The notes under the pieces were generated by a model. That model was not told the origin of the DNA, ran no database searches, and saw only the letters and a list, made by a program, of their open reading frames with translations. A DNA stretch of 64,000 nt from Sphingopyxis sp. MSC1_008 (GTDB taxonomy: Bacteria; Pseudomonadota; Alphaproteobacteria; Sphingomonadales; Sphingomonadaceae): contig NZ_JALPRD010000014.1 in assembly GCF_023197165.1 (NCBI RefSeq), positions 1 through 64,000 on the forward strand. The letters run 5' to 3'. The position numbers and the translations under genes were made by a program. Positions 8,951-17,357 of this stretch are shown piece after piece. How positions within the stretch are numbered: the stretch's first letter is position 1; every line of letters begins with the position of its first letter.

Positions 8951-9961
8951 CTAATCCAGTCTTGCGGACCGCTCGAGCGCCTTCATCGTCACCCGCGGAT
9001 ATTTGACGACCGAGCGCATGAAGCGCGTCATCGCCCGGTCAGAAGGCACGAGGAGCAATTCGTCGAGGCGCATGTTGTTCAGGATCGGAATATCTTCGTT
9101 GATGATCTGGGTGTGCATCGCCGCCTGCCGATCGAGGAATTCCTCCGCGCCGGGGTCATTGGTGGTGACAATGGTCAGAAAGAACTTCGTCCCTTCGCGA
9201 ACCGAAGGAACGCTCCCCGCGATATACCATTTAAGCCGCCCGCCCTGATCGCCCTTGGTGCGCAGCGAATTCATGCCGTACACATCGATGTCCATCCGCA
9301 GGCCGCCGGCCGCCTTCGCGCCCATGTCGGCGACCCATGACATCCGGCGCCGGTAGGTATCGATCTCCTCGACATCCGAATTGACGATATTAATCCCGTG
9401 GAGGAACCGCAGATGCGCGATATCGAACACGTTGGTGGTGAAGATCCACGGCTCGCAATCGAGTTTGTCGCTGAGCTGAATCTCATACGAGCGCGCGACA
9501 TGCTTTTCCTCATCGAAATCATCGAAGGTCTGGATATCGTAGAGCGGCGTTTTGCCGAAAAAGACCCAGATGAGACCGAATTGCTCGCGCGAGGCGAATT
9601 GAAAGAGGTTGGCGCGCCTCGGGATCTTGTCGCCCGCGGGGATATTCTTGCACTGACCGCCATCGCCATAGGCCCAATGGTGGAAGGGACACCGAATATT
9701 ATTGCCCTGGACCTCGCCACCCACGCTGAGGTCGGCGCCCATATGCTTGCAATAGGCTGACATCGCACGGACTGCGCCATCTTCGCCGCGATAGACGATG
9801 ATCCGCCCATCGCCGATTTCGCGGCCGATGACCTTGCCCGTCGGCACGCTCGACGACAGCGCAACCGGATACCAGCATTCATGCGCGCCGGGGCCCAGAT
9901 CAAAGATGGGATTGCGCCCAGATGGGCTTTCAACCGGGCCAGTCTTTTCGAGCGAATCCAT
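8951..9961 (-). CDS. Rieske non-haem iron oxygenase, KshA-like terminal oxygenase
   Basis: This 336-residue oxygenase has the Rieske [2Fe-2S] ligands C71-x-H73 and C91-x2-H94 in CKHMGADLSVGGEVQG and CPFHHWAYGDGGQC. The mononuclear iron motif follows as N177-x2-D180-x2-H183-x4-H188 in NVFDIAHLRFLHG. The way the Rieske domain continues (GGQCKNIP) resembles 3-ketosteroid 9-alpha-hydroxylase (KshA) and cholesterol 7-desaturase rather than the large benzoate-type alpha subunits. It would hydroxylate a ring at the expense of NAD(P)H through a reductase that is not encoded nearby. The start at 9961 is followed directly by a normal N-terminus; the frame stays open far upstream but that part is a shadow of the crotonase gene. 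Confidence 0.88.
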   Translation of the reverse strand: MDSLEKTGPVESPSGRNPIFDLGPGAHECWYPVALSSSVPTGKVIGREIGDGRIIVYRGEDGAVRAMSAYCKHMGADLSVGGEVQGNNIRCPFHHWAYGDGGQCKNIPAGDKIPRRANLFQFASREQFGLIWVFFGKTPLYDIQTFDDFDEEKHVARSYEIQLSDKLDCEPWIFTTNVFDIAHLRFLHGINIVNSDVEEIDTYRRRMSWVADMGAKAAGGLRMDIDVYGMNSLRTKGDQGGRLKWYIAGSVPSVREGTKFFLTIVTTNDPGAEEFLDRQAAMHTQIINEDIPILNNMRLDELLLVPSDRAMTRFMRSVVKYPRVTMKALERSARLD

Positions 9962-10167
9962 TAAACTCTCCTCTGGGCAGCCGCGTTCGGGAGTTTCTGC
10001 CCGCTGTCCTGATCCGCCGCTTCTCTCCGGCGGCTGGACATTGTTGCTGGTGAATGGCGATGCATTCACGGTCCTATCCTCATTGGGGGCAAAGCGTTGC
10101 GGGACAAGCCAATTCCCGCCCCGCCGCGCTGTCGGACCCAAAGTATCACATCCCTGATCGAGCGCGT

Positions 10168-10962
10168 TCAGCTCGCGCCCGTAAAATTCCCGTCCCGCTT
10201 CTCCAGCACCGCGGCGACGGCCTCGAGATGATCTGGCTGGAGATGGAGTGTTGCCTGCATCTGCGCGGCCTCGGCCAGCCCCTGGTCGAAGCCGCTGCTC
10301 TCCATTTTGCGCAGCAGCTGCTTCGTTCCACGCAGCGCATTGGGCGGCAGTGCAGCGATCTGCTCCGCCATCCGCGTCGCGACCTCGATCAATTCGCAGC
10401 GATCCGCGACGGCGTTGGCCAGCCCCCAATCGAGTGCCTTCTGCGCGCCGACCGGCTGAGCCGTGAGCATCATCTCCTTGGCGCGCGCGAGACCGATCAC
10501 GCGCGGCAGGAACCATGATCCACCGTCGCCCGAAATCAGCCCCACGCGCACGAAGCTCTCGGCGAAAGAGGCGTCGGGCGCGGCAATCCGGATGTCGCAC
10601 ATCGCCGCGAGATCGCAGCCTGCCCCGACCGCATGGCCATGGACCGCCGCGATCGTGACCACTTCCAGTTCGTGGAAGGTCGCGGGAATTCGCTGAATTC
10701 CCTTCTCGTACCATGACGCAAGTTGCGCGTGCGTCAGCTTCTGCGAGACCGTCAGTCCGCGAAGCTCGTGCAGATTGCCCCCCGCGCAAAAGCTCGCGCC
10801 ATTCGCTGCGATGATCACGCAGCTCACCGATCTGTCGGCATTGGCCTTTTTCAGTCCATCCACCAGCGCGTCGACGACATCCGCTGACAGCGCATTGCGG
10901 GTCTCGGGCCGGTTCAAGGTCAGGGTAACCACCCGTCCCGACTGTTCGTAAAGAACCGGCAT
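10168..10962 (-). CDS. Enoyl-CoA hydratase/isomerase family protein (crotonase)
   Basis: The product has 264 residues from the ATG at 10962, which has a GGAAGG ribosome site six bases upstream; an ATG two codons earlier and another at 11007 are possible. The crotonase oxyanion hole parts are AANGASFCAGGNLHELRG and GHAVGAGCDLAAMCDIRI. At the position of the first catalytic Glu of classic hydratases (Glu144 of rat crotonase) there is a Phe (AESFVRVGLISGDGG), whereas a Glu is present at the second position (KEMMLTA). The enzyme may therefore be an isomerase or act on an unusual substrate. It heads the reverse operon with the Rieske oxygenase and SDR and is divergent from the thiolase. Confidence 0.87.
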   Translation of the reverse strand: MPVLYEQSGRVVTLTLNRPETRNALSADVVDALVDGLKKANADRSVSCVIIAANGASFCAGGNLHELRGLTVSQKLTHAQLASWYEKGIQRIPATFHELEVVTIAAVHGHAVGAGCDLAAMCDIRIAAPDASFAESFVRVGLISGDGGSWFLPRVIGLARAKEMMLTAQPVGAQKALDWGLANAVADRCELIEVATRMAEQIAALPPNALRGTKQLLRKMESSGFDQGLAEAAQMQATLHLQPDHLEAVAAVLEKRDGNFTGAS

Positions 10963-11208
10963 ATCCATCCTTCCATCCCATCCAAATTTGCGAACACGCG
11001 CGTCCATCCCGATTGTCGCGCGTGCCGCGCAGGACGAAGCCCCCGTTCAATCGCCTATTTGCTGCCTCCGCACAAACAGGCCCGGGCAATGATCGGGAAT
11101 GTGATATCGCGCGGCGGCAGGCGGCAATTTCTTTCGCCCTTCCCCCGATAGTGCCATTTGCACCTCCATTCCCGGCTCGGCGCCGGGGTCTTCGTTGAGG
11201 AGTATCTG

Positions 11209-12381
11209 ATGCCCGAGGCCTATATCGTCGCCGCAGTCCGTACCGGCGGAGGCCGCAAGGGTGGGCGTTTGAGAGATTGGCACCCGGTCGATCTTGCCGC
11301 CGAGGTGCTCGGCGAGCTTGTCCGGCGAACCGATGCCGATCCGGCACTGATCGACGACGTCATTCTGGGCTGTGTCGGCCAGCTGGGCGGACAGGCTGCG
11401 AATGTGGCGCGCAATGCGGTCTTGTCGGCGGGATTTCCGGAGACCGTCCCGGGGACGACGGTCGACCGGCAATGCGGTTCGTCACAACAAGCGCTACACT
11501 TCGCCGCCCAGGCGGTGATGAGCGGCACGATGGACGTCGTCCTCGCGGGCGGGGTCGAAAGCATGACGCGGGTGCCGCTCAGCTCCGCTATCAGTCTTGC
11601 CGTCGCGAATGGCTACGACCATCCGGACAGCCCGCGTATCAGAGCGCGTTATGCGGGCGCTGAACTGAATCAATTCGCCGGTGCAGAAGCCATTGCAGCG
11701 AAGTACGGGCTGACGCGCGAGACGCTTGATCGTTTCGCCCACGACAGCCACAGCCGGGCCGCACGGGCGACGGTGTCGGGTGCATTTCTGGCTGAAATCC
11801 TGCCGCTGCCCGGCGTGGAGAAGAGCGGCGACCCCGTACTTCACGACAGCGACGAAGGCATCAGGACGGACGCGAGCCTGGCTGACATGGCCGCGCTCAA
11901 ACCGTTACGGGAGGGCGGCAATCTCACCGCCGCGACATCGAGCCAGATAAGCGATGGAGCGTCCGGCGTGATGGTCGTATCGGAGGCGGGTCTCAAAAGG
12001 CTGGGCGTGCCGCCTCTCGCGCGGATTCACCATATGACGGTCATCGGCGCCAGTCCGGTCACAAGGCTCGATGCGCCCATTCCGGCAACGGTTCGCGCGC
12101 TCGAACGCACCGGCCTGAACATCGACGACATCGACCTCTATGAGGTAAACGAAGCCTTCGCCTCCATTCCTCTTGCCTGGCTGCGGGCGATGGAGGCCGA
12201 TCCCGACCGTCTGAACGTCAACGGCGGCGCGATTTCGCTGGGCCATCCGCTCGGCGCCTCGGGCACCAAGCTGATGAGCACGCTCATCCACGCGCTCAAG
12301 GCACGCGGCGGCCGTTACGGGCTTCAGGTGATGTGCGAAGGCGGCGGACTTGCCAACCTGACCATCGTCGAGCGCCTCTAA
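11209..12381 (+). CDS. Acetyl-CoA acyltransferase (thiolase)
   Basis: This 390-residue type II thiolase has its nucleophilic Cys in TVDRQCGSSQQALHFAAQAV. The catalytic His is in GGAISLGHPLGASGTK and the second Cys in VMCEGGGLANLTIVERL. It cleaves a 3-oxoacyl-CoA with CoA, the last step of a beta-oxidation round. The start ATG at 11209 is preceded by GAGGAG at good spacing; the frame upstream is rejected. It opens a forward operon that continues with the ring-cleaving crotonase, the acyl-CoA ligase and two acyl-CoA dehydrogenase subunits. Confidence 0.93.
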   Translation: MPEAYIVAAVRTGGGRKGGRLRDWHPVDLAAEVLGELVRRTDADPALIDDVILGCVGQLGGQAANVARNAVLSAGFPETVPGTTVDRQCGSSQQALHFAAQAVMSGTMDVVLAGGVESMTRVPLSSAISLAVANGYDHPDSPRIRARYAGAELNQFAGAEAIAAKYGLTRETLDRFAHDSHSRAARATVSGAFLAEILPLPGVEKSGDPVLHDSDEGIRTDASLADMAALKPLREGGNLTAATSSQISDGASGVMVVSEAGLKRLGVPPLARIHHMTVIGASPVTRLDAPIPATVRALERTGLNIDDIDLYEVNEAFASIPLAWLRAMEADPDRLNVNGGAISLGHPLGASGTKLMSTLIHALKARGGRYGLQVMCEGGGLANLTIVERL

Positions 12382-12472
12382 ATGGCGCCCCCCTTCGCTT
12401 AGCCCAAGGCGCGAGCTTGAGATGATCGCCGCCGATCGGAACGTCGCTGCGATTTAAAAAGGTCGGATCTCG

Positions 12473-12494
12473 GAACATCACGACTCTGATGTTC
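12473..12494. promoter_or_regulatory. Inverted repeat GAACATCA-N6-TGATGTTC, candidate operator
   Basis: A perfect 8-base inverted repeat spans 22 bases in the 217-base gap between the thiolase and the BadI/MenB-like gene, followed by an AT-richer stretch. It could be an operator for an internal promoter; there is no T-run after it, so a terminator is less likely. No second copy was found in the window. Confidence 0.4.
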
Positions 12495-12598
12495 GCTGGC
12501 GCGCTTTACACGCTATATTCTAACAAGTAGGTTTTTTGACAACGGATGCTGCCGCGCCGAGCGGCCGCGGGTGTCGCGGAGCAGGAGAGCTTGAGCGC

Positions 12599-13360
12599 AT
12601 GTCTTTCGAAGATATCATCGTTACGAACCGGGACGCGGTCCGGACCATCACGATCAACCGCCCCGCAAAGCTGAACGCCATCCGCGGGCTGACGATCGAG
12701 GAACTCGAACAGGCCTTTCGCAGCGCCGGAGCGGACAGCTCGGTCGGCGTGATCATTCTCACCGGCGAAGGCGAACGCGCGTTCTGCGCTGGTGGCGACG
12801 TCGAGTGGGAAAAGGACGGCGGGCTGGAATCGCTGGACTGGCAGCTCGGCAGCATCATCCTCGATTGCCCCAAGCCGGTGATCGCGCGTGTGAACGGCTA
12901 CGCGATCGCAGGGGGCAACCACCTCGCCTATTGCTGCGATCTGACCATCGCATCCGAGCATTCGATCTTTGGACAAAATGGACCGAGGGTCGCATCACCG
13001 GCGGGAGGTTATCCCGTTGCGCATCTTGCGGGTATAATCGGGCACAAGCGAGCTCGCGAGGTCTGGATGCTCTGCCGTCGGTATAATGCGGGGCAAATGC
13101 TCGAATGGGGTCTCGTGAATGCCGTCGTCCCGAAGGAGGCGCTGGACGCCGAGGTCGCGCGCTGGTGCGAGGAGTTGCTCGAGATGAGCCCGACGGCGCT
13201 GAAGACGATCAAGCATTCCTTTGGCCGCGTTATCGATCGCACCGGCATCAAGGAAGTGGTCGAAGCGGTGGCGCCGGCCTTCTTCCAGACCGGCGAACAG
13301 AAGGAAGGTGCCACCGCGTTCCTCGAAAAGCGCAAACCCGATTTCTCGGCCTGGCGCTAG
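12599..13360 (+). CDS. BadI/MenB-like crotonase, possible ring-cleaving hydrolase
   Basis: This 253-residue protein is of the MenB branch of the crotonase fold. Segments YAIAGGNHLAYCCDLTIASE, IFGQNGPRV, AREVWMLCRRYNA and GLVNAVVPKEALDAEV closely follow 2-ketocyclohexanecarboxyl-CoA hydrolase (BadI) and naphthoyl-CoA synthase (MenB), as does the C-terminal EKRKPDFSAW. BadI and the steroid enzyme EchA20 open a ring by a retro-Claisen or retro-Dieckmann step. The usual Ser-x-Asp-x-Gly-(Tyr/Phe)-Gly motif reads SPAGGYP here (residues 133-139): the Ser remains but Asp is Ala. The start ATG at 12599 follows AGGAGA by ten bases. It lies between thiolase and ligase genes, which suits a ring-opening role. 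Confidence 0.82.
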   Translation: MSFEDIIVTNRDAVRTITINRPAKLNAIRGLTIEELEQAFRSAGADSSVGVIILTGEGERAFCAGGDVEWEKDGGLESLDWQLGSIILDCPKPVIARVNGYAIAGGNHLAYCCDLTIASEHSIFGQNGPRVASPAGGYPVAHLAGIIGHKRAREVWMLCRRYNAGQMLEWGLVNAVVPKEALDAEVARWCEELLEMSPTALKTIKHSFGRVIDRTGIKEVVEAVAPAFFQTGEQKEGATAFLEKRKPDFSAWR

Positions 13361-13469
13361 CGATCAAAAAGGCGCCAACCGATCCCGCCCGGCTGCGATC
13401 GGCCATATCCTCGACCCGAAGCCGGACCATCGGTGCCGGCCGTCTTTACGATCTCGAAACGGTGCCGCC

Positions 13470-15110
13470 ATGCAAAGAATATCCGAAACCGAAAATCATC
13501 CTTTTCCGGAACGCAACGGCCGCGCGGAGACGCTACTCGACGATTTCCTGCGCCTGGCGCGGGATACGCCCGAGAGAACAGCATTGGTCAGTTATTTTTC
13601 CGACAAGCGCGAACCGGTCCGGCTGACCTATGGGCGTATGGCCACGCTCGTCGACCAGCTCGCGCTCAAGCTCCTGGAATTCGACGTCCGGCCAGGCGAT
13701 TTCGTCTCCTTTCAGTTTCCCAACAGATGGGAGTTCGCGATCGCCCATCTCGCGACGATCCGCGTCGGCGCAATCTCGAATCCGATCATGCCGATCTATG
13801 GCAAACGGGAAATCCGCTTCATGCTCGAGCGAACGAGGAGCCGCGTCTGTATCGGACTGAACACGTACCGGAGCACCGAGACGGGCAAGATGCTCGAAGC
13901 GCTCAGATCGGAACTGGACGATCTGGAGCATTTGCTGCTGATCGACGACGAGAATGACGCGGAATCTCTCGAGAGCCAGCTTGGCGGCATTGTCGTCGAC
14001 GAACGCGCCCGCCGCCAGCTCGACGCCCGCAGACCCCACGCCTACGATATCGAGATGATCCTGTTCAGCTCGGGCACCACCGGCGAACCCAAAGGTGTTT
14101 TGCACAGCTTCACCTCCGCTTATCTCGCCACGTCCAATTCCTTCGATGTCATGGGGATGAGCGACGCCGACGTCGTCCTCATGTTCTCACCCGTCGGCCA
14201 TGCCACAGGTTTCCTCTATGGCGTCAATATGCCGCTTTATTGCGGGTGCAAGTTCGTCTTCCAGGAAAGCTGGGATCCGGCCCAGATGCTGCGCATCGTT
14301 GAAGCCGAACGTGTGACCTGGACGATGGGAAGCGCGGCCTTTGCGAGGGATGCCTGCGACGCGGCGCAAGCGGGGAACTATGACACCTCGTCCTTGCGCT
14401 GCTTTGCGAGTGGCGGCGCGCCCATTCCCCCGAAGCTGGTGGGCCGGACGTCACGGCTGCTCGGGGCCGCACTGGTCCCCTGCTGGGGCATGACGGAGGC
14501 AGGCATCGCCACCATCGGCCGCCTGACCGACAGCGAGGAGAAACGCGCATCCAGCGACGGGGCGCCCGTACCCGGCGTCGAGGTTCGCGTGGTCGATGAC
14601 GAAGGGATCGTCGTGCCCTCGAACACGCCGGGCAATCTCCAGCTCAACACCAGCGGGCAGCATGTCGGCTATTTTATGCACGATACGCTCTACGAAGCGT
14701 CGTTCCAGGATTACTGGTTCAAGACCGGCGACCTCGGTCAGCTCGACGACGATGGCTATGTCAGGATCATCGGGCGGTCCAAGGACATCGTTATTCGCGG
14801 CGGCGAGAATATCCCGATCATCGAAATCGAGAACATGCTGCTCGATCTGCCCGGGATCGCCGATGTCGTGATCGTCGGCGTGCCCGATGCGCGCCTCGGC
14901 GAACGATGCCACGCCGTGATCAAGCTGAGCGAGGCCGCGGATCGGCCACGCCTCGCCGATCTGACGCATCACCTCGAAAAGCTTGACGTAACCAAGCAAT
15001 ATTGGCCGGAATTTCTCTCGATCGTCGAGGAATTCCCGCGGACGGCCACCGGAAAGATCCAGCGCTTCGCGGTGCGCGATGCGATCGTCGGCGCGTCGGG
15101 CACCGCTTAG
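13470..15110 (+). CDS. Acyl-CoA synthetase (AMP-forming)
   Basis: This 546-residue adenylate-forming enzyme has the P-loop in MILFSSGTTGEPKGVLHS and the GWGMTEAG-like A5 motif in VPCWGMTEAGI. Hinge and A8 are in FKTGDLGQLDDDGYVRIIGR, and the catalytic Lys is in FPRTATGKIQRF near the C-terminus. It converts a carboxylic acid to its CoA ester. Overall layout and length resemble cyclohexanecarboxylate-CoA and steroid-acid (FadD3-like) ligases. The start ATG at 13470 was chosen because upstream residues are of non-coding type. Its position before two acyl-CoA dehydrogenase subunits makes it the entry step of this catabolic operon. Confidence 0.92.
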   Translation: MQRISETENHPFPERNGRAETLLDDFLRLARDTPERTALVSYFSDKREPVRLTYGRMATLVDQLALKLLEFDVRPGDFVSFQFPNRWEFAIAHLATIRVGAISNPIMPIYGKREIRFMLERTRSRVCIGLNTYRSTETGKMLEALRSELDDLEHLLLIDDENDAESLESQLGGIVVDERARRQLDARRPHAYDIEMILFSSGTTGEPKGVLHSFTSAYLATSNSFDVMGMSDADVVLMFSPVGHATGFLYGVNMPLYCGCKFVFQESWDPAQMLRIVEAERVTWTMGSAAFARDACDAAQAGNYDTSSLRCFASGGAPIPPKLVGRTSRLLGAALVPCWGMTEAGIATIGRLTDSEEKRASSDGAPVPGVEVRVVDDEGIVVPSNTPGNLQLNTSGQHVGYFMHDTLYEASFQDYWFKTGDLGQLDDDGYVRIIGRSKDIVIRGGENIPIIEIENMLLDLPGIADVVIVGVPDARLGERCHAVIKLSEAADRPRLADLTHHLEKLDVTKQYWPEFLSIVEEFPRTATGKIQRFAVRDAIVGASGTA

Positions 15111-15141
15111 CCTTCCCTGCAAAAATTCGAAAGAGACGTCA

Positions 15142-16287
15142 GTGAGCCAGTTCAGCTTCCCGATCGCGCCGGAAACGCCGGAAGAGCGATCGCTTCGCTC
15201 CCGCGTCCGGGCCTTTCTCGAAGCAGAGCGCGCCGCGGGCGGATTCCAGCCTGTTGCCGACTGCTGGGTCAGCGGCGTCTCGCCGGCCTTCAGCCGCAAG
15301 CTGGGCGCGATGGGCTGGATCGGAATGACCTGGCCCGAACGATATGGCGGCCAGGCGCTTCCCGCGCTGCACAGGCTCGTTGTCACCGAAGAGCTGCTGA
15401 TCGCCGGCGCGCCCGTCGCGGCGCACTGGATCGCCGATCGCCAGACGGGCGCCCAGATCCTGAAATTCGGGACCGAAAAGCAGAAGCAATCGATCCTGCC
15501 GCGCATCGCTGCAGGCCGGTGCTACACCTGTGTCGGCATGAGCGAGCCGCAGGCGGGCTCGGACCTCGCCGCAGTCACCACAAAGGCGACCAAAACTTCG
15601 TCTGGCTGGGGCCTGAGCGGACGAAAGATCTGGTCGACTGTCGCGCATATTTCGAACTACATGATCGTGCTGGCACGGACGTCGCCTGCCGAGGGAAAAA
15701 ACCGGCACGCCGGCCTCTCGCAATTCCTCGTCAACCTCACGCTTTCAGGTATCGGGATTTCCGGTATCCGCGATATCGCCGGCCACACGCATTTTAACGA
15801 AGTCGTGTTCGACGATGTCAAATTGACCCGCGACGACCTTCTCGGCGAGGAAGGCAATGGCTGGGCGCAATGCATGGGCGAGCTAGCCCTGGAACGCTCG
15901 GGGCCCGAGCGGTTCCTTACGACCTTCCTGCTACTCGAGCGCGCGCTGGCCGAACTGCCCGCCGCCTTCCCGCCTGTGATCGTCGGCGAGCTGATCGCGC
16001 GGGTGACCACCTTGCGGATCATGTCGCGCGGCATCGCGCTCCGTTTGCAGGCGGGCGAGCATCCCGACACCGAAGCCGCACTGGTAAAGCAGCTTGGCAA
16101 CGCCTTCGAAAAGCATCTGTTCAGCGCCGTCCGGGGAATTATCGGCGCATATCCCGAGGCACAGATGCCGGCCGGGCTGCTGCGCTTGCGCGACGAGGTT
16201 CAGCTTCGCCTGCCCGCCAGCACGTTGCGCGGCGGAACGACCGAAATCCTGCACGGGGTGATCGCTCGCCAGCTGGGTGTACGCTGA
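15142..16287 (+). CDS. Acyl-CoA dehydrogenase, large subunit of a probable heteromeric pair
   Basis: The product has 381 residues from a GTG start at 15142 that follows an AAAGAGA ribosome site. The FAD-site signature is VGMSEPQAGSDLAAVTTKA, and the protein ends with LRGGTTEILHGVIARQLGVR. It overlaps the next, shorter dehydrogenase gene by one codon (TGATG). Adjacent unequal acyl-CoA dehydrogenases of this kind form alpha2beta2 enzymes such as ChsE1-ChsE2 or FadE-type pairs in steroid degradation, with a shared FAD site. It would desaturate the CoA ester made by the upstream ligase. Confidence 0.88.
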   Translation: MSQFSFPIAPETPEERSLRSRVRAFLEAERAAGGFQPVADCWVSGVSPAFSRKLGAMGWIGMTWPERYGGQALPALHRLVVTEELLIAGAPVAAHWIADRQTGAQILKFGTEKQKQSILPRIAAGRCYTCVGMSEPQAGSDLAAVTTKATKTSSGWGLSGRKIWSTVAHISNYMIVLARTSPAEGKNRHAGLSQFLVNLTLSGIGISGIRDIAGHTHFNEVVFDDVKLTRDDLLGEEGNGWAQCMGELALERSGPERFLTTFLLLERALAELPAAFPPVIVGELIARVTTLRIMSRGIALRLQAGEHPDTEAALVKQLGNAFEKHLFSAVRGIIGAYPEAQMPAGLLRLRDEVQLRLPASTLRGGTTEILHGVIARQLGVR

Positions 16288-17231
16288 TGGACGCGACGCT
16301 CGAACGAACCGCCGCACGCATCCTTGCCGATCACCGCGATGCGCCGGATGCGGCATGGGCCGCGCTCGATGAAAATGGCCTCACACGGCTGTGGGTGGGT
16401 GAAGCGCATGGCGGGTTCGGCATGTCGCCGGCCGAAGGTTTCGGCGTAGCGAGGCTCGCGGGCGCATGCGCGCTGCCCGCGCCGGTCGCCGAAACCCTGA
16501 TCGGAACCTGGCTCCTGACCGAAGCCGGTCTGGAACCGCCGCCAGGGCGGACGAGCATCTTTGTCGAAGGATGGCAACGCGGCGTGCCGTTTGGCGACAG
16601 CGCCGATCATGTCGTCCATGTCCGGGACCAATCGCTCGCGCTGCTCCGCGGACCGCTCCCGGGGCGTCATGCTGGGGTGGGGCTCGACCCGCTGAGCGAT
16701 GCGGCCTGCCGCCTCACTGGCAGCGTCGTCGCGACAGGCGATATGCGCCATGACATCGCCCTGCCCCTGGCCGCCCTCACCCGCGCGGCCCAGATGTGCG
16801 GCGCGCTCGAAGCGGTGTTGACACTTACCATCGGGTTCGCCGAGCAGCGAATTCAGTTCGGGCGTGCCCTCACGAAATTCCAGGCGATCCAGCATATGCT
16901 GTCCGAGATGGGCGCCGAAGTCGCAGCGGCCAGCGCGGCGCTCGATGCCGCGGTCGCCACTGCCGATTACAACGCCCCGTTCGACCGTCAGGCGGTCGCC
17001 ATCGCCAAATTCCGCGCAGGACTGGCAGCCGGCATCGTGGCCGAACATGCGCATCAGATCCACGGCGCGATTGGGTACACCGAGGAATATCCGCTGGCCC
17101 GCCTTACCCGCCGCCTCTGGCAGTGGCGCGACGATTTCGGCGGCGAAAGCTATTGGGCTGGCGAGCTCGGGAGCGCGGCGCTTCACGAGAGGACACCGCT
17201 TTGGCCGCGCCTTGCCGCAGCGGGCGGATGA
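16287..17231 (+). CDS. Acyl-CoA dehydrogenase, short subunit of a probable heteromeric pair
   Basis: The product has only 314 residues, shorter than classic homotetrameric enzymes. The N-terminal helical part is reduced (LTRLWVGEAHGGFGMSP). The C-terminal domain is well kept: QIQFGR-type segment AEQRIQFGRALTKFQAIQHM, then EHAHQIHGAIGYTEEYPLARLTRRLW. The start overlaps the stop of the large subunit, indicating equimolar expression. Such subunits contribute part of the FAD site or the catalytic base in heterotetramers. A 6-base GC hairpin (17259-17264 with 17272-17277) follows the stop but has no T-run. Confidence 0.85.
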   Translation: MDATLERTAARILADHRDAPDAAWAALDENGLTRLWVGEAHGGFGMSPAEGFGVARLAGACALPAPVAETLIGTWLLTEAGLEPPPGRTSIFVEGWQRGVPFGDSADHVVHVRDQSLALLRGPLPGRHAGVGLDPLSDAACRLTGSVVATGDMRHDIALPLAALTRAAQMCGALEAVLTLTIGFAEQRIQFGRALTKFQAIQHMLSEMGAEVAAASAALDAAVATADYNAPFDRQAVAIAKFRAGLAAGIVAEHAHQIHGAIGYTEEYPLARLTRRLWQWRDDFGGESYWAGELGSAALHERTPLWPRLAAAGG

Positions 17232-17295
17232 GCGGGACGCCAGTTCGACTCAGAGCCGGCGCGCGATATGAGCGCGCGAACCATCTGTTCGAGAC

Positions 17296-17325
17296 TTGAC
17301 AATAAGATCGATTAACGTATCTTAT
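17296..17325 (+). promoter_or_regulatory. Promoter with overlapping 24-bp TetR-type operator (site 1)
   Basis: A perfect -35 hexamer TTGACA (17296-17301) is immediately followed by the palindrome ATAAGAT (17302-17308), ten bases, ATCTTAT (17319-17325). The -10 region (TATCTT or CTTATA) falls inside the right arm, so a protein bound here would block the promoter of the aminotransferase-RraA operon. The same 24-base geometry recurs at 29359-29382 and 30162-30185, beside a TetR gene. Confidence 0.75.
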
Positions 17326-17357
17326 ATCGGTTCATACAGCAGCCTATGGGAGAGCAA

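Noticed and set aside
8951-11347. A single reverse-strand open frame of about 800 codons containing the Rieske oxygenase
   Set aside because: Only the last 336 codons from 9961 have protein-like sequence; the upstream part is the out-of-frame shadow of the crotonase gene at 10168-10962 and beyond.
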